From: Gammaproteobacteria bacterium
GTDB taxonomy: Bacteria > Pseudomonadota > Gammaproteobacteria > HTCC5015
Direction of reading: 5' to 3'
NCBI GenBank assembly: GCA_016928055.1
Contig: JAFGLM010000015.1
Location: 62,001 to 126,000, forward strand
Length of the DNA: 64,000 nucleotides
Numbering within the stretch: position 1 is the stretch's first letter; each line of letters begins with the position of its first letter. A program made the translations under genes and the position numbers. This document shows positions 45,514 to 55,083 of the stretch, in pieces. The notes below the pieces were generated by a model. It had not been told where the DNA came from and did not search any database. It worked only from the letters and a program-made list of their open reading frames with translations.

Positions 45514-46131
45514 CTAGTTAGTATCCTGCATCAATTTGACCCAGTCTTTCGCCAACTGTTGAGTTAAACTTATATCCGTTTCGTCTTTAATTTCATCTTC
45601 AAGAACCAGAAGAAGATATTTGTCTTTTACTAAAGTCAAACAGGTAACACTCAATGTATCAAACACTTTTTCCTGTTGCTGCATTCTAATGGTTTTTGAA
45701 GCCTCTACACCGTAACAATAAGCATCATCCTCACGAAGTACGATGCCGGCTTCATCCAACGGTTTATTAATGACTTTCAGCATCCCTGAAAACTCCGCTT
45801 TTGTCATCGATTCATTAATCATGTTTTTTCGAATCGCAACAGTCATCAATGGATTCAGATCATCAGCGGTAACTTCGTCTACCGATTTCCAATCTCCCTG
45901 CCTGACATAACAGGTTAATAAATGGATTGTGTCTGAGACGCCTTTATTTACCGAGTCCCAGATAGATATTGATTTTTCACAAATCGGCACAAATCCGGCC
46001 GGCGCGACAATCTTAATTTCGCTGCCCTTAATATCCCTGGTCACGGAATTATCCGATTCTGTACTATCCGAGTTGTCACAAGCTGTGAGGGAAATGGTTA
46101 TTGCCGCCAGCAAAATGTATATTTTGTTCAT
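45514..46131 (-). CDS. Putative lipoprotein, unknown
   Basis: A 205-residue protein with a lipoprotein signal (ILLAAITISLTAC, Cys about residue 18). The mature part is mostly hydrophilic, with one block VAPAGFVPICEKSISIWDSV. I do not recognise the family. The start is the ATG at 46131; longer frames put charged residues before the signal. It is probably attached to a membrane in the periplasm. Confidence 0.72.
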   Translation of the reverse strand: MNKIYILLAAITISLTACDNSDSTESDNSVTRDIKGSEIKIVAPAGFVPICEKSISIWDSVNKGVSDTIHLLTCYVRQGDWKSVDEVTADDLNPLMTVAIRKNMINESMTKAEFSGMLKVINKPLDEAGIVLREDDAYCYGVEASKTIRMQQQEKVFDTLSVTCLTLVKDKYLLLVLEDEIKDETDISLTQQLAKDWVKLMQDTN

Positions 46132-46224
46132 ACGTCTCTTAACCATAGTTGGCATTTTTCATGCGCGGTATTTTACCCGACCCTGATTACAGAAAACCAT
46201 TGTTCGAGTCAAAAACATTAGATT

Positions 46225-46893
46225 TTAGCTAAACAAGCTGGTTCGCACCTGCCCAAGATCAACGAAAACCATTGCGCCACGTTTCTGTAATTCTGAAGTT
46301 GCTGGAATTTTATCCGGTACCCACCAGGCTGTCATGCCAGCCGCCAGTGCCGCTTCAATTCCGGGTGCCGAGTCTTCCAGTACCAGGCACTTGTTTGCAG
46401 ATAATCCAAGTTTATCAGCTGCGATCAAGTAACATTGCGGATCCGGCTTGCCTTTACTGACCTCGTCTCCACATATCTGGACAGGAAAATATTGCTCGAG
46501 AGCAGCACCCTGTAATTTTAAATTCGTTATTCGTCGTCTGCTTGAGGTCACTAATGCACATGGGATTTTGTTCCGGCGTAGTTCGTTCAGTAACTCTCTG
46601 GCGCCGTCTTTAACAGGCACACCTTTTTCAAGCAAATGCTCTTGATAACTTTTCAGAAACGCTATTCTAATTTCAACTATCGAAAAACCGGTGCCATAAT
46701 GCGCAGACAACAATGCATCCGCATCCTGACCATTGCGACCGATCATTTGCAATCCGACTTCCTCGGACCACTTATAGCCCGCTTTCTCAATTGTTTCAGC
46801 AAACAAATGCAACGCAATTTTTTCGGTATCGAGCAAGAGGCCATCCATATCAAACAGCACAGCTGAAAATTTATTTTGGCTTGACACCGACAT
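46225..46893 (-). CDS. HAD-family phosphatase (beta-phosphoglucomutase-like)
   Basis: A 222-residue haloacid dehalogenase hydrolase. Motif I is LFDMDGLLLDTE (nucleophile Asp), motif II ALVTSS, motif III GDEVSKGKPDPQCY and motif IV LVLEDSAPGIEAA. The helical cap suits small phosphomonoesters. It follows the ketosynthase at the end of the aryl polyene left arm by 12 bases, so it is probably transcribed with it. Confidence 0.88.
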   Translation of the reverse strand: MSVSSQNKFSAVLFDMDGLLLDTEKIALHLFAETIEKAGYKWSEEVGLQMIGRNGQDADALLSAHYGTGFSIVEIRIAFLKSYQEHLLEKGVPVKDGARELLNELRRNKIPCALVTSSRRRITNLKLQGAALEQYFPVQICGDEVSKGKPDPQCYLIAADKLGLSANKCLVLEDSAPGIEAALAAGMTAWWVPDKIPATSELQKRGAMVFVDLGQVRTSLFS

Positions 46894-46905
46894 CTATCAC
46901 TTCCC

Positions 46906-48132
46906 CTAACCAATCCAACGTTTAAAAATCAGTGAAGTATTAATGCCACCAAATGCAAAGTTGTTGTTCATAACATATTCGCAACTTAGTTGCCGCGGAC
47001 TGCCGATAATATAATCCAGCTCGGCACATTCTGTATCGACATTGTTAAGATTCAATGTTGGTGCAAACCAGTCTTCATTCATCATATTAATGGCGGCCCA
47101 TGATTCGATTGATCCGCACGCTCCTATAGTATGACCCAGGTTTCCCTTCATACTACTTATAGGTACCTTGGCATTGAATAAGTCTGCGGTTGCTATGGAT
47201 TCGGCAATATCGCCACGATCAGTTGCAGTACCATGCGCACTAATATAGCCGATGGCGTTAGCATCAAGATTGGCATCCTGTAAAGCCAGCTGCATGGCAA
47301 TACGCATGGTTTCAGCAGTCGGTTGTGTAACGTGATCACCATCCGAATTAGAACCGTAACCAACCAGCTCGCAATAAATATTTGCGCCGCGCGCCAAAGC
47401 ATGGTCAAGATTTTCAAGAATAAATGTACCGGCCCCTTCGCCAACCACCAATCCGTCGCGATCACGGTCAAACGGTCGCGGTGAAAGATGCGGCTGGTCA
47501 CTCATCGTGCTGGTTGCATAAAGAGTATCAAATACGGCGGCTATTGTTACGCTCATCTCTTCACAGCCACCGGCAAGCATAATTTTTTGCTTACCTGACT
47601 TAATTAACTCGTATGCAGAACCGATGCCCTGACTGGCAGACGTACAGGCAGTCGAGGAATTGACTATCCTGCCTTTAAGTCCGAAAAACATACCTATATT
47701 TACGGCTGCCGTCTGCCCCATCATGCGAATATAGGTAGTGGCGGTAATGCCGTTCATATTGGCGTTTGTTAATAAATCAGCAAAATACCGGGCCGCATCG
47801 ACACTGCCGGTAGCGGACCCATAAGCGACTCCGACACAACCAGTTTCCAATAATGGATCTCCAATCAAACCGGCATCCTGCAAAGCCATTTCTGTGGCAC
47901 GAGTCGCCAGTAAAGCAACACGCCCCATTGCGCGGGTTTTCTTGCGTGGATAATCGGGTATTTTAAAATCCGGTACGGGTGCACCGAGTCGTGTATTGAG
48001 ATCTTTGAAACGTTCCCAATCGGACATGTAAATAACGCCGCTTTTACCCGCTAGAATATTGCTTTTAAATGTATCCCAATCATCACCAAGCGAAGAAATA
48101 ATACCTGCACCTGTTATAACCACCCTTGGCAC
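46906..48132 (-). CDS. Aryl polyene beta-ketoacyl-ACP synthase (FabF-like, ApeR-like)
   Basis: A 408-residue ketosynthase. The active-site Cys is in NSSTACTSASQGIGSA, with catalytic His in ISAHGTATDRGD and GNLGHTIGACG, so a complete Cys-His-His triad. It ends the left arm and directly follows a ketoreductase, the ApeQ-ApeR order known from the E. coli and Xenorhabdus clusters. It probably takes part in polyene initiation or elongation. The start is GTG at 48132, two bases after the ketoreductase stop. Confidence 0.9.
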   Translation of the reverse strand: MPRVVITGAGIISSLGDDWDTFKSNILAGKSGVIYMSDWERFKDLNTRLGAPVPDFKIPDYPRKKTRAMGRVALLATRATEMALQDAGLIGDPLLETGCVGVAYGSATGSVDAARYFADLLTNANMNGITATTYIRMMGQTAAVNIGMFFGLKGRIVNSSTACTSASQGIGSAYELIKSGKQKIMLAGGCEEMSVTIAAVFDTLYATSTMSDQPHLSPRPFDRDRDGLVVGEGAGTFILENLDHALARGANIYCELVGYGSNSDGDHVTQPTAETMRIAMQLALQDANLDANAIGYISAHGTATDRGDIAESIATADLFNAKVPISSMKGNLGHTIGACGSIESWAAINMMNEDWFAPTLNLNNVDTECAELDYIIGSPRQLSCEYVMNNNFAFGGINTSLIFKRWIG

Positions 48133-48134
48133 GA

Positions 48135-48857
48135 TTAAAACATTCCCCCGTTCACTGAAATGACCTGTCGTGTTATATAACTCGCACCCGGTGACATTAA
48201 AAAGCTGACCAATGTTGCGACTTCCGCGGGCCGCCCGGCGCGCCGCATAGGGATTATCTTTAATGCCTGGTTAAGTGATTCCTGATCCACTATATCGGTT
48301 TCAATCAAGCCAGGCGCAACACAATTAACGGTAATGTCACGCTTCGCAAGTTCAATCGCCAATGCTTTGCTTGCGCCGATAATCCCGGCTTTGGCGGCAC
48401 TATAATTTACCTGTCCACGATTCCCCGTCACCCCGGAAACCGAAGATAAGGTTACGATTCGACCAGGCGCTCGCCGATGTACCATCGGCATGATTAAGGG
48501 TTGCAGTACGTTGTAAAAACCATCGAGATTGGTACGGATTACGCTATCCCATTCTTCTCCCGACATTGCTGGAAACGCATTATCCCTGGCCATACCCGCA
48601 TTACACACTACACCATAGTATGTACCATAGGCATCGATATCGGCCTGCAAAGCAGTCGCTGTCGCGCTGCGATTCGATACATCAAATTGCAGTATTCGGC
48701 CTTGTCCATTCTGCGACTGGATTTGCTTCAAAACGTCTTCAGCCGCCTGTTTTTGCTGATGGTAATGTACCACTATTTCATAACCGTCCAGCGCCAACTG
48801 CAGCGCAATTTCCCGGCCAATTCCCCGGCTGGAACCTGTAACCAGTATTGACTTCAT
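48135..48857 (-). CDS. Aryl polyene 3-ketoacyl-ACP reductase (FabG-like, ApeQ-like)
   Basis: A 240-residue short-chain dehydrogenase. The NADPH motif is [13 protein letters not shown], and the catalytic Ser-Tyr-Lys set is [21 protein letters not shown]. It reduces the beta-keto group in each extension cycle, before dehydration. The ATG at 48857 is chosen. A TTG at 48863 has a better-spaced AAGGA, so a two-residue longer protein is possible. Confidence 0.92.
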   Translation of the reverse strand: MKSILVTGSSRGIGREIALQLALDGYEIVVHYHQQKQAAEDVLKQIQSQNGQGRILQFDVSNRSATATALQADIDAYGTYYGVVCNAGMARDNAFPAMSGEEWDSVIRTNLDGFYNVLQPLIMPMVHRRAPGRIVTLSSVSGVTGNRGQVNYSAAKAGIIGASKALAIELAKRDITVNCVAPGLIETDIVDQESLNQALKIIPMRRAGRPAEVATLVSFLMSPGASYITRQVISVNGGMF

Positions 48858-48917
48858 ATGCAATTAGATTCCTTCGCGTATGTTATATGAGTTTCTTCGT
48901 CGAATCTTAAATTCAAT

Positions 48918-49481
48918 CTAATAAGGAACACTTTCAATATGAAGCATTTCGCCTTTATTTAGTGTGTATTCAATAATGCCGCTGCATTCTCCTGAGCCTT
49001 GATACACGATTTTCGCCAGCAAGTCACTTCCCTTAAATACGTATCTGGCCGAATCGCTTGCCGTGATACTCCATTCGCTGTTCTGAAACTCTTTTTCGAG
49101 TACCGCGACCGGCCAATAAATCAACTGCATGGCAACTAATAATTCCTGTGCAGGATACATCAAGCTTACGGGCAAACTTTTTTGCATTGAAACCCTATCA
49201 CCCTTCTGCAGAACTGTTACCAAACGCTGCCCGACCGGGCTTAACACCAGCAATTTATGTGGATCTGATGTTGCATCATAGATAAATTGATAATGATTGA
49301 TTATATCCCCGGATTGCATTTTGACATTCAGCAAACATAATGATGAAGCCGTATAAATTTGCGTTCCCAATAGCGGAAATTTATTTTCAATCAGGCTGCC
49401 ACGCAAATTTACTGGTTGACACGCTGAGATCAACAGCAACGCTATTGAAGCCAAACCGAAATATAATTTTTTATATTTCAT
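48918..49481 (-). CDS. Aryl polyene-associated lipoprotein (DUF3261)
   Basis: A 187-residue lipoprotein (lipobox LISAC, Cys about residue 21) of the DUF3261 family regularly found in aryl polyene clusters. Its position next to the MMPL exporter and LolA-like protein suggests a LolB-like role in placing the pigment lipid in the outer membrane. It overlaps the exporter stop by four bases. Confidence 0.85.
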   Translation of the reverse strand: MKYKKLYFGLASIALLLISACQPVNLRGSLIENKFPLLGTQIYTASSLCLLNVKMQSGDIINHYQFIYDATSDPHKLLVLSPVGQRLVTVLQKGDRVSMQKSLPVSLMYPAQELLVAMQLIYWPVAVLEKEFQNSEWSITASDSARYVFKGSDLLAKIVYQGSGECSGIIEYTLNKGEMLHIESVPY

Positions 49482-51907
49482 ACGCTGGATGTCTCGCTAT
49501 CAACCGGAACATTCGGTTCACGCCCCGCCTTGATAAGTAACGGTGCCAGTAACAAGCTCAATATACCCGACCCCAACACAGTCAGGCCGAAAGCAGAAAT
49601 CATCGGGGTACTGCTAAGTGACAACAGGCCGAAAGATAGGCTGCTGGTCAACGCAGATAACATCACAGCAACCATGGTTTTTCTATCCGCAGGGGAGTCG
49701 TAGAGAAATATCCCATAATCAAGCCCAAGACCTAATGCTAGATATAAGGCCAAAATATGGAACAACCCGATCGACACGGAAAGTAATGACAAAATCCCCA
49801 GCAACAAAAATGAAGAAATCATCGGCACTAACACGATCGATAGGCTCTCTATTCGCCGGTATCGAGTAATAACTATCAAACCAATCACAGCGTATCCCGC
49901 TATCAGCAATATAATCGCCTGCCAATACTGTCGCTTCAATAACTCCGACAAGGATTGCACTCTATCTACGAAAGTAACACTCTCGTTATTATCAGCAATA
50001 TTCGACAAAGGCTCCAAAGAATTTATACCGCCAAGGAATACCATCGAATAAAACAGTCCATTTTGTTCGCCCAACCAAAGATCTCTAATCTCCTGGGGCA
50101 TATGAGTTAGCACGTCCTCCGGTTCTAGATGGCGTAACTCAGCAAGACTCTGGGATTTAAGAAATATTTCCAGAAATTCCTTTTCTATTCCTGCCTGTAA
50201 AATAAATTTTTCTAATTCACCACCGTGAGCGTAGAGCGTTTTCGACAGCAATAGATAGTCGCCTTTTTGTAATTCTATCGAAGGTATATATTGGCTTAAC
50301 GCTGTGAAACTATCAAGCACGCCTGATCGGACTTGTCGCTGTAATTCGTTAACCAATTGTTCTTCATTCTGTAGCAAATCCTGCGCGCTGACTCCTTTAA
50401 CAAGAAAGTATTGATTGGCAGCCTGCTGAGAAAACATGGATCTGATTTTTATATCCTGCGTCATGAGTTCCGGTGGTGGTTTATAAAATAGTCTAATATC
50501 ATTTTCTGCTTTACCATAAATAAACCAAATTGCGGCGGCAGCTATAAACACAACGGATACAAAGATCAGACTTCGGCGTCCACCCAATTTTGACCAAAAC
50601 CGTTCGGGTAATTCAGCAGCCTGATAAATAAATCCTGGAAAATATATTGCCCGCTTGCCAGCCAACCAAGGGTATGCGCAAGTAACGAACAACCAGGCGC
50701 TGACCAGTCCAACAATGCAAAAAGTCGCTATCTCGCGCAAGCCCGGCAGGGAAGCCTGATACAAACAGGCATAACCAACGACGGTTGTCACCACACCCAT
50801 GACAATACTTGGAAATATCCGCTTTAAGGTTGCCAGTCGATCTGATGCATCAATATTTTCCATATGTGAAAAGTAGTGCAAAGAATAATCGATCACGACG
50901 CCAATCAGGCTGGCTCCAAATACCAATGTAATAAGATGCAATCTGGGGAAAAAGTAACAGCACACTGTCGCAGCCGCCGCAAAACCAAATAACAAAGATA
51001 AAATACTTAGCAATAGCGGCCGTACCGAAGCAAAGCAAACAAGGAAAAGCAATACAATCCCCAGCATTGACGCCAGTGAGATAAATGTAAATTCTTTCTT
51101 TGCCTTTACGGCTGCATTTTCGGCGTGAAAAATCAATCCCGTACGATAGAATTCAACCCGATCATAACGACTCTGAGCGGATTGCTGGACAGCATCAAAA
51201 TATGAAACCAGTTCGTTCTGTGCCGTCATGTCCATGGCTTTGCCATTCACTTCTATAACAATAGGTCGAGCATAAGAAACTACACCATCATCTGTTATAA
51301 CTTCAACAAAACCTTCCGCATCAATACCGGGGATTCCACGCATGAAAGGCAATCCATTATAATAGTTATCGAATATACCTAAGGGATCTTTAGCAAAGTG
51401 ACTCACCGGGTGACCGGTTTGGAAACTAAGCAATCGTCGCCATGCTGCCTGGATAATCTTTTCAGACCGATTACTTCTCAATAACCGCCTGTCCGACTCC
51501 GATAACAATGTAAATTGATAAGGTTGATATACTTTAATCAGCTCTTGATAGGATTCAATAATTTCGCGATCATTTCTGACTTTCAACTGCTGACGCTTAG
51601 ATAATTCCTCTCTTAAGATTTTCTCGCATTCCCTCACTTTCTGTTTATCTGTTCCTGCCAGAACCAGCATGACAATATTTCCGAAACGTTGCTCCAATAC
51701 ATGATTGGCAACCTTGATAACCGGATCACTATTTTGCGGAACAATCGCCTGAATATCTGTCTCTACCGATATGCCGTCTCGTAAAACCAGGGCGGCCAGC
51801 CCAAACAGGCAAATGACATAGATCAGAAAGCTCAGAACAATTAATCTGTGCAGGAAGGGATATCTGTCAAATATGCTCTTGAGCGGGTGCTCTGCAGCTG
51901 TCGCCAT
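49478..51907 (-). CDS. MMPL-family exporter (RND-type) of the aryl polyene cluster
   Basis: An 809-residue inner-membrane protein with an MMPL/RND duplicated layout: one N-terminal helix, a large periplasmic loop (about 45-250), five or six helices (GIVLLFLVCFASV onwards, with GVVIDYSLHYFSHM), a second loop and a matching helix block (LGLGLDYGIFLYDS). The GxxxDY motifs are the family's proton-relay sites. It is expected to move the completed lipid across the inner membrane. Confidence 0.93.
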   Translation of the reverse strand: MATAAEHPLKSIFDRYPFLHRLIVLSFLIYVICLFGLAALVLRDGISVETDIQAIVPQNSDPVIKVANHVLEQRFGNIVMLVLAGTDKQKVRECEKILREELSKRQQLKVRNDREIIESYQELIKVYQPYQFTLLSESDRRLLRSNRSEKIIQAAWRRLLSFQTGHPVSHFAKDPLGIFDNYYNGLPFMRGIPGIDAEGFVEVITDDGVVSYARPIVIEVNGKAMDMTAQNELVSYFDAVQQSAQSRYDRVEFYRTGLIFHAENAAVKAKKEFTFISLASMLGIVLLFLVCFASVRPLLLSILSLLFGFAAAATVCCYFFPRLHLITLVFGASLIGVVIDYSLHYFSHMENIDASDRLATLKRIFPSIVMGVVTTVVGYACLYQASLPGLREIATFCIVGLVSAWLFVTCAYPWLAGKRAIYFPGFIYQAAELPERFWSKLGGRRSLIFVSVVFIAAAAIWFIYGKAENDIRLFYKPPPELMTQDIKIRSMFSQQAANQYFLVKGVSAQDLLQNEEQLVNELQRQVRSGVLDSFTALSQYIPSIELQKGDYLLLSKTLYAHGGELEKFILQAGIEKEFLEIFLKSQSLAELRHLEPEDVLTHMPQEIRDLWLGEQNGLFYSMVFLGGINSLEPLSNIADNNESVTFVDRVQSLSELLKRQYWQAIILLIAGYAVIGLIVITRYRRIESLSIVLVPMISSFLLLGILSLLSVSIGLFHILALYLALGLGLDYGIFLYDSPADRKTMVAVMLSALTSSLSFGLLSLSSTPMISAFGLTVLGSGILSLLLAPLLIKAGREPNVPVDSETSSV

Positions 51908-51920
51908 TTCTATTCCCTGG

Positions 51921-52568
51921 CTACTCTGCGCAATACTCGTTTAGATAGGCAGCAAGAATTCTATTTTGATTTTCTGCATCAGGTTTGTCGCCTTTGGTGG
52001 TTACCTGTAACCATATGTTTGTATGGTCACCAGTAGCCAGCTCCAGGGATATTTTTTCTACATGCTCCGCGCCGCTAATGGTCACTCGATTAACGGCTTT
52101 ACTAACGTACATATTTGACGGATCAAGAATAATTGTCCAGCCTTTATTCGTATTTTTCCCTATCACTTCAAAATCGCTTTCCAGCTGTTTAAGATCTGCC
52201 GTAAAAAACGCCAGCATTAACTGGGATATTTTTTCACTTATCTGATATGAATCGTTTTTTACCGATTCGCAGTTGCTTTCATCTGTCCAGTAATAGACAC
52301 TACCTTTTGAAAAGCTGGTCGCTTGAAATAGCGGCTTGCTCGTTTCCCAGTAGATTCCATTATCTCGCCAAATGGAAAATCGGCCGTTGGAGCGGATCAC
52401 CCTGTTGATTCCTTGCAACGTTCGTTCCTGCTCAAATTTCCCTTCGATATAATTGTACTGTGTTAATATTTTGCTCGTGATATTTTCAAAACGAGAGTCA
52501 TTAGCAAGCGCTAAATCTGATACAAAAAAACCGATTGCACAAATTATAACTGAAAAACGCAATCGCAT
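51921..52568 (-). CDS. LolA-like outer-membrane lipoprotein carrier
   Basis: A 215-residue periplasmic protein with an N-terminal signal (cleavage after LALA) and LolA-fold features: FEQERTLQGINRVIRSNGRFSI, then GIYWETSKPL. LolA carries lipoproteins; in aryl polyene clusters its relatives probably carry the polyene lipid. It is 13 bases upstream of the MMPL gene on the minus strand, next to the thioesterase. Confidence 0.87.
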   Translation of the reverse strand: MRLRFSVIICAIGFFVSDLALANDSRFENITSKILTQYNYIEGKFEQERTLQGINRVIRSNGRFSIWRDNGIYWETSKPLFQATSFSKGSVYYWTDESNCESVKNDSYQISEKISQLMLAFFTADLKQLESDFEVIGKNTNKGWTIILDPSNMYVSKAVNRVTISGAEHVEKISLELATGDHTNIWLQVTTKGDKPDAENQNRILAAYLNEYCAE

Positions 52569-52569
52569 T

Positions 52570-52989
52570 TTAATCTACCCCCAACGCATTTTTTAATATC
52601 GGTGGTGATGCATACAACATCTCATTCTTTTTGATATCGTAAGCAACCTGAATGGTATAAGCCTTGGTCAGTTTTTCCAATGTCACCACATCGCGAATCT
52701 GATATTCGATTTTCAAACGAAATTCCCATTCTGTGATGCGCGCATTAACCAGTATTTCCTGATCTAAAACCAGCGGCCTTATATACTTTACCCGAAGATC
52801 TATAATAGGCCAGAGATATCCCGATTCTTCCATGGCTCTATGAGAATAATTAAAGTTATCAAGTAATTTATTGCGCGCAATTTCAAAATACTTTATATAG
52901 CGCCCATGCCAGACAACCTGTGCTGAATCAACATCATGAAAAGGAACCGTAATTTTGATTTCTGCGCTTAATTTATCTGAATCCGGCAC
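52570..52989 (-). CDS. 4HBT-family thioesterase (ApeK-like)
   Basis: A 139-residue hotdog thioesterase. The active-site block is FHDVDSAQVVWHGRYIKYFEIAR, with the Asp and the VWHGRYxxYFE pattern of 4-hydroxybenzoyl-CoA-type thioesterases. In aryl polyene clusters it may release or edit stalled chains. It is one base upstream of the LolA-like gene. Confidence 0.88.
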   Translation of the reverse strand: MPDSDKLSAEIKITVPFHDVDSAQVVWHGRYIKYFEIARNKLLDNFNYSHRAMEESGYLWPIIDLRVKYIRPLVLDQEILVNARITEWEFRLKIEYQIRDVVTLEKLTKAYTIQVAYDIKKNEMLYASPPILKNALGVD

Positions 52990-53001
52990 GTCAAATATCC
53001 C

Positions 53002-53730
53002 CTAAAAATGTCGTTTGATCAATTTTGGTATACGAACAATCATGCCAAAAAACAAACATATGTGCATCAAAGTCATTCTGATATTATCGGCAAACATATT
53101 AAAATGCGACGGTATATCACGGGAGTATATGACTTTGGTAGAAAGCTGAGATATGTTTAATCCTGACCAATACAGGCGCACCAGTATTTCCGTATCAAAA
53201 TCCATCCTTTTACCAACTCGGACATTGTCAAGTAACTCTGTGGTTTGTTTTAACGGATAAACCCTGAATCCGCACATGGAGTCACTTATTTTTAAAGACA
53301 GTGTATGCACCCATACTAAAATATCCGTGATGGCCCGTCCATAATGCCGGCTTAGGGGTATCTTGTCGGTAACACGTGAACCTGTTATCACATCATTTAT
53401 ACTCCGCATGGAAGTCTGAAAAAAAAGCGGTATATCCTTCAGGTCATGCTGGCCATCGGCATCTATTTGCAGTGCATGCGAATAGCCTTTTTTATGCGCA
53501 GCCCATAAGCCACCGCAAACGGCCGCGCCCTTACCCTGATTTTTGTCAAACCGGATCAAATTGATTTGTTCGCTTTCTCTTGCCAGATCAAACAGGATAT
53601 TTTTGCATTCAGGGTCGCTCCCATCATCGATCAAAATACAGGGGTACCCCATATCCACGATTTTGTGCACCATAGCCCGGATGACATGCGGATGATTGTA
53701 TACAGGAATGATTACACATGGTTTATACAT
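53002..53730 (-). CDS. Family 2 glycosyltransferase
   Basis: A 242-residue GT2 of the dolichol-phosphate-mannose-synthase type: VIIPVYNHPHVI, LIDDGSDPE, GKGAAVCGGLWAAHKKGYSH and the DxD-like QIDADGQHD. It lacks the usual C-terminal membrane helices, except a short one near 215. In E. coli and Xenorhabdus clusters the equivalent glycosyltransferase is fused to an acyltransferase; here they are separate. It may add a sugar to the pigment lipid. Confidence 0.9.
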   Translation of the reverse strand: MYKPCVIIPVYNHPHVIRAMVHKIVDMGYPCILIDDGSDPECKNILFDLARESEQINLIRFDKNQGKGAAVCGGLWAAHKKGYSHALQIDADGQHDLKDIPLFFQTSMRSINDVITGSRVTDKIPLSRHYGRAITDILVWVHTLSLKISDSMCGFRVYPLKQTTELLDNVRVGKRMDFDTEILVRLYWSGLNISQLSTKVIYSRDIPSHFNMFADNIRMTLMHICLFFGMIVRIPKLIKRHF

Positions 53731-53868
53731 GTTAATGTCTTTCGCTACCGAATGAGTGTTTGCACGCTTTCAATTGCAGGATGCTGCGTCTGCCCGACTT
53801 AAGGTGAGTTATTTAAATGGGAGCATCCAGCTATTTATCTGCAGCTACAAACCGTTATGCCGAATTTT

Positions 53869-54132
53869 TTACTGCACAGCGACATCATTTTGGATGCTCA
53901 ATATCAGATCAATGGCATCCCCTACGGTACGCACGTCTTTGAATTCATTTGGCTGAATTCTTTTTCCAGTAAGTATCTTGATTTTAACCATAATATCCAC
54001 AGCATCAATGCTATCAATATCAAGATCTGTCAATTTCGCTTCTTCGCTGATTAATTCTCGATCAAGTTCGAAGAGCTCGTACATGATGTCCTGTAGATAT
54101 TGGAGTATTGATCCTCTTGTAAGCGTACTCAT
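53869..54132 (-). CDS. Acyl carrier protein (aryl polyene, left arm)
   Basis: An 87-residue carrier with the phosphopantetheine site LTDLDIDSIDAVDIMVK (Ser in DSID). The start is the ATG at 54132 (MSTLTRGSILQYLQDIM); a longer frame adds 21 unconserved residues. Two ACPs, one per arm, is the known pattern (ApeE/ApeF), and they may serve different steps. Confidence 0.88.
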   Translation of the reverse strand: MSTLTRGSILQYLQDIMYELFELDRELISEEAKLTDLDIDSIDAVDIMVKIKILTGKRIQPNEFKDVRTVGDAIDLILSIQNDVAVQ

Positions 54133-54277
54133 TTTTTGTCCCACTCCAACAAACCAGGAATTCAGCAACATCGCTATGTCCGGCGATTCTATCACGCCAT
54201 ATTTAGACCTACCAGCGTACAGAGAGACGTTTTAGAGATGCAGGCAATATGTTGTTTTTTTATGAACTAACATAACG

Positions 54278-55066
54278 CTACGATATTCCAGCGCCTATTT
54301 CACCGGCAAATAATTCTTCAAGGTGTCGAGTCAGAATTCTCGCCGCCCTGGGTCGAATCAGGTTCTGTTTGATAACTTTTTCGATCAAAACCTCGGAGAA
54401 AATATCTATTTGATAATGGGGGGGACTGTCGGGAATATTGTACCAGCTCTGTTTTTTCTGCAGCGCTGGCGGTGAACAGTTGATCAAAACGGGGGTGGGA
54501 TTAACATTTGCCATGAGCGCAACACTAGCTGCACCACGTTGGAATTTAATCAACTGATTCGCTTTAGTTCGTGTGCCTTCCGGAAATAACACCAGATTAC
54601 TACCGTCCTTAAGGCTTAAAGCTGCCTGTTCCAACACCCGCTCGCCGGCATTATTGATATATCCGGCTGCCCTGACAGGTACAGCGGTAAAAGGATTGTT
54701 CCATAATTTTTTACGCACAATACAACAGGCACTGGGAACTATCGAAACGAGAAATACCCCATCCAGTAAAGTGGGGTGATTAGCGATAATTATTTGTCCT
54801 TGCGATCTGATATTTTGCAGCCCTTTTATCTCATAGGTAAGCAGCCCTAATGCTTTGAGCAGCAACATATACTGCCGGCATGAAGCGGAAATTATCCATC
54901 GCGTAATATTTCTTTTACTTCTGGATTTGATGGGGACCATCAAGAGAAGAAGCGCCAGACAGGGCGCAAGCAACCCCCCGCCCACAGCAAACAGGCAGTA
55001 ACTAAAACCCGTTGCAAACAATCGCCACCAATAATTAAACGATTTTCTCTGCAAATTTACCGGCAT
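54278..55066 (-). CDS. PlsC-type 1-acylglycerol-3-phosphate acyltransferase-like protein
   Basis: A 262-residue membrane acyltransferase with two N-terminal helices and the catalytic block IIIANHPTLLDGVFL (HX4D), followed by LVLFPEGTRTKAN. In aryl polyene clusters such enzymes are thought to attach the chain to a glycerol-like lipid. The start is the ATG at 55066, with GAGGCG eight bases upstream. Confidence 0.88.
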   Translation of the reverse strand: MPVNLQRKSFNYWWRLFATGFSYCLFAVGGGLLAPCLALLLLMVPIKSRSKRNITRWIISASCRQYMLLLKALGLLTYEIKGLQNIRSQGQIIIANHPTLLDGVFLVSIVPSACCIVRKKLWNNPFTAVPVRAAGYINNAGERVLEQAALSLKDGSNLVLFPEGTRTKANQLIKFQRGAASVALMANVNPTPVLINCSPPALQKKQSWYNIPDSPPHYQIDIFSEVLIEKVIKQNLIRPRAARILTRHLEELFAGEIGAGIS

Positions 55067-55083
55067 GAACAGCGCCTCAATGA

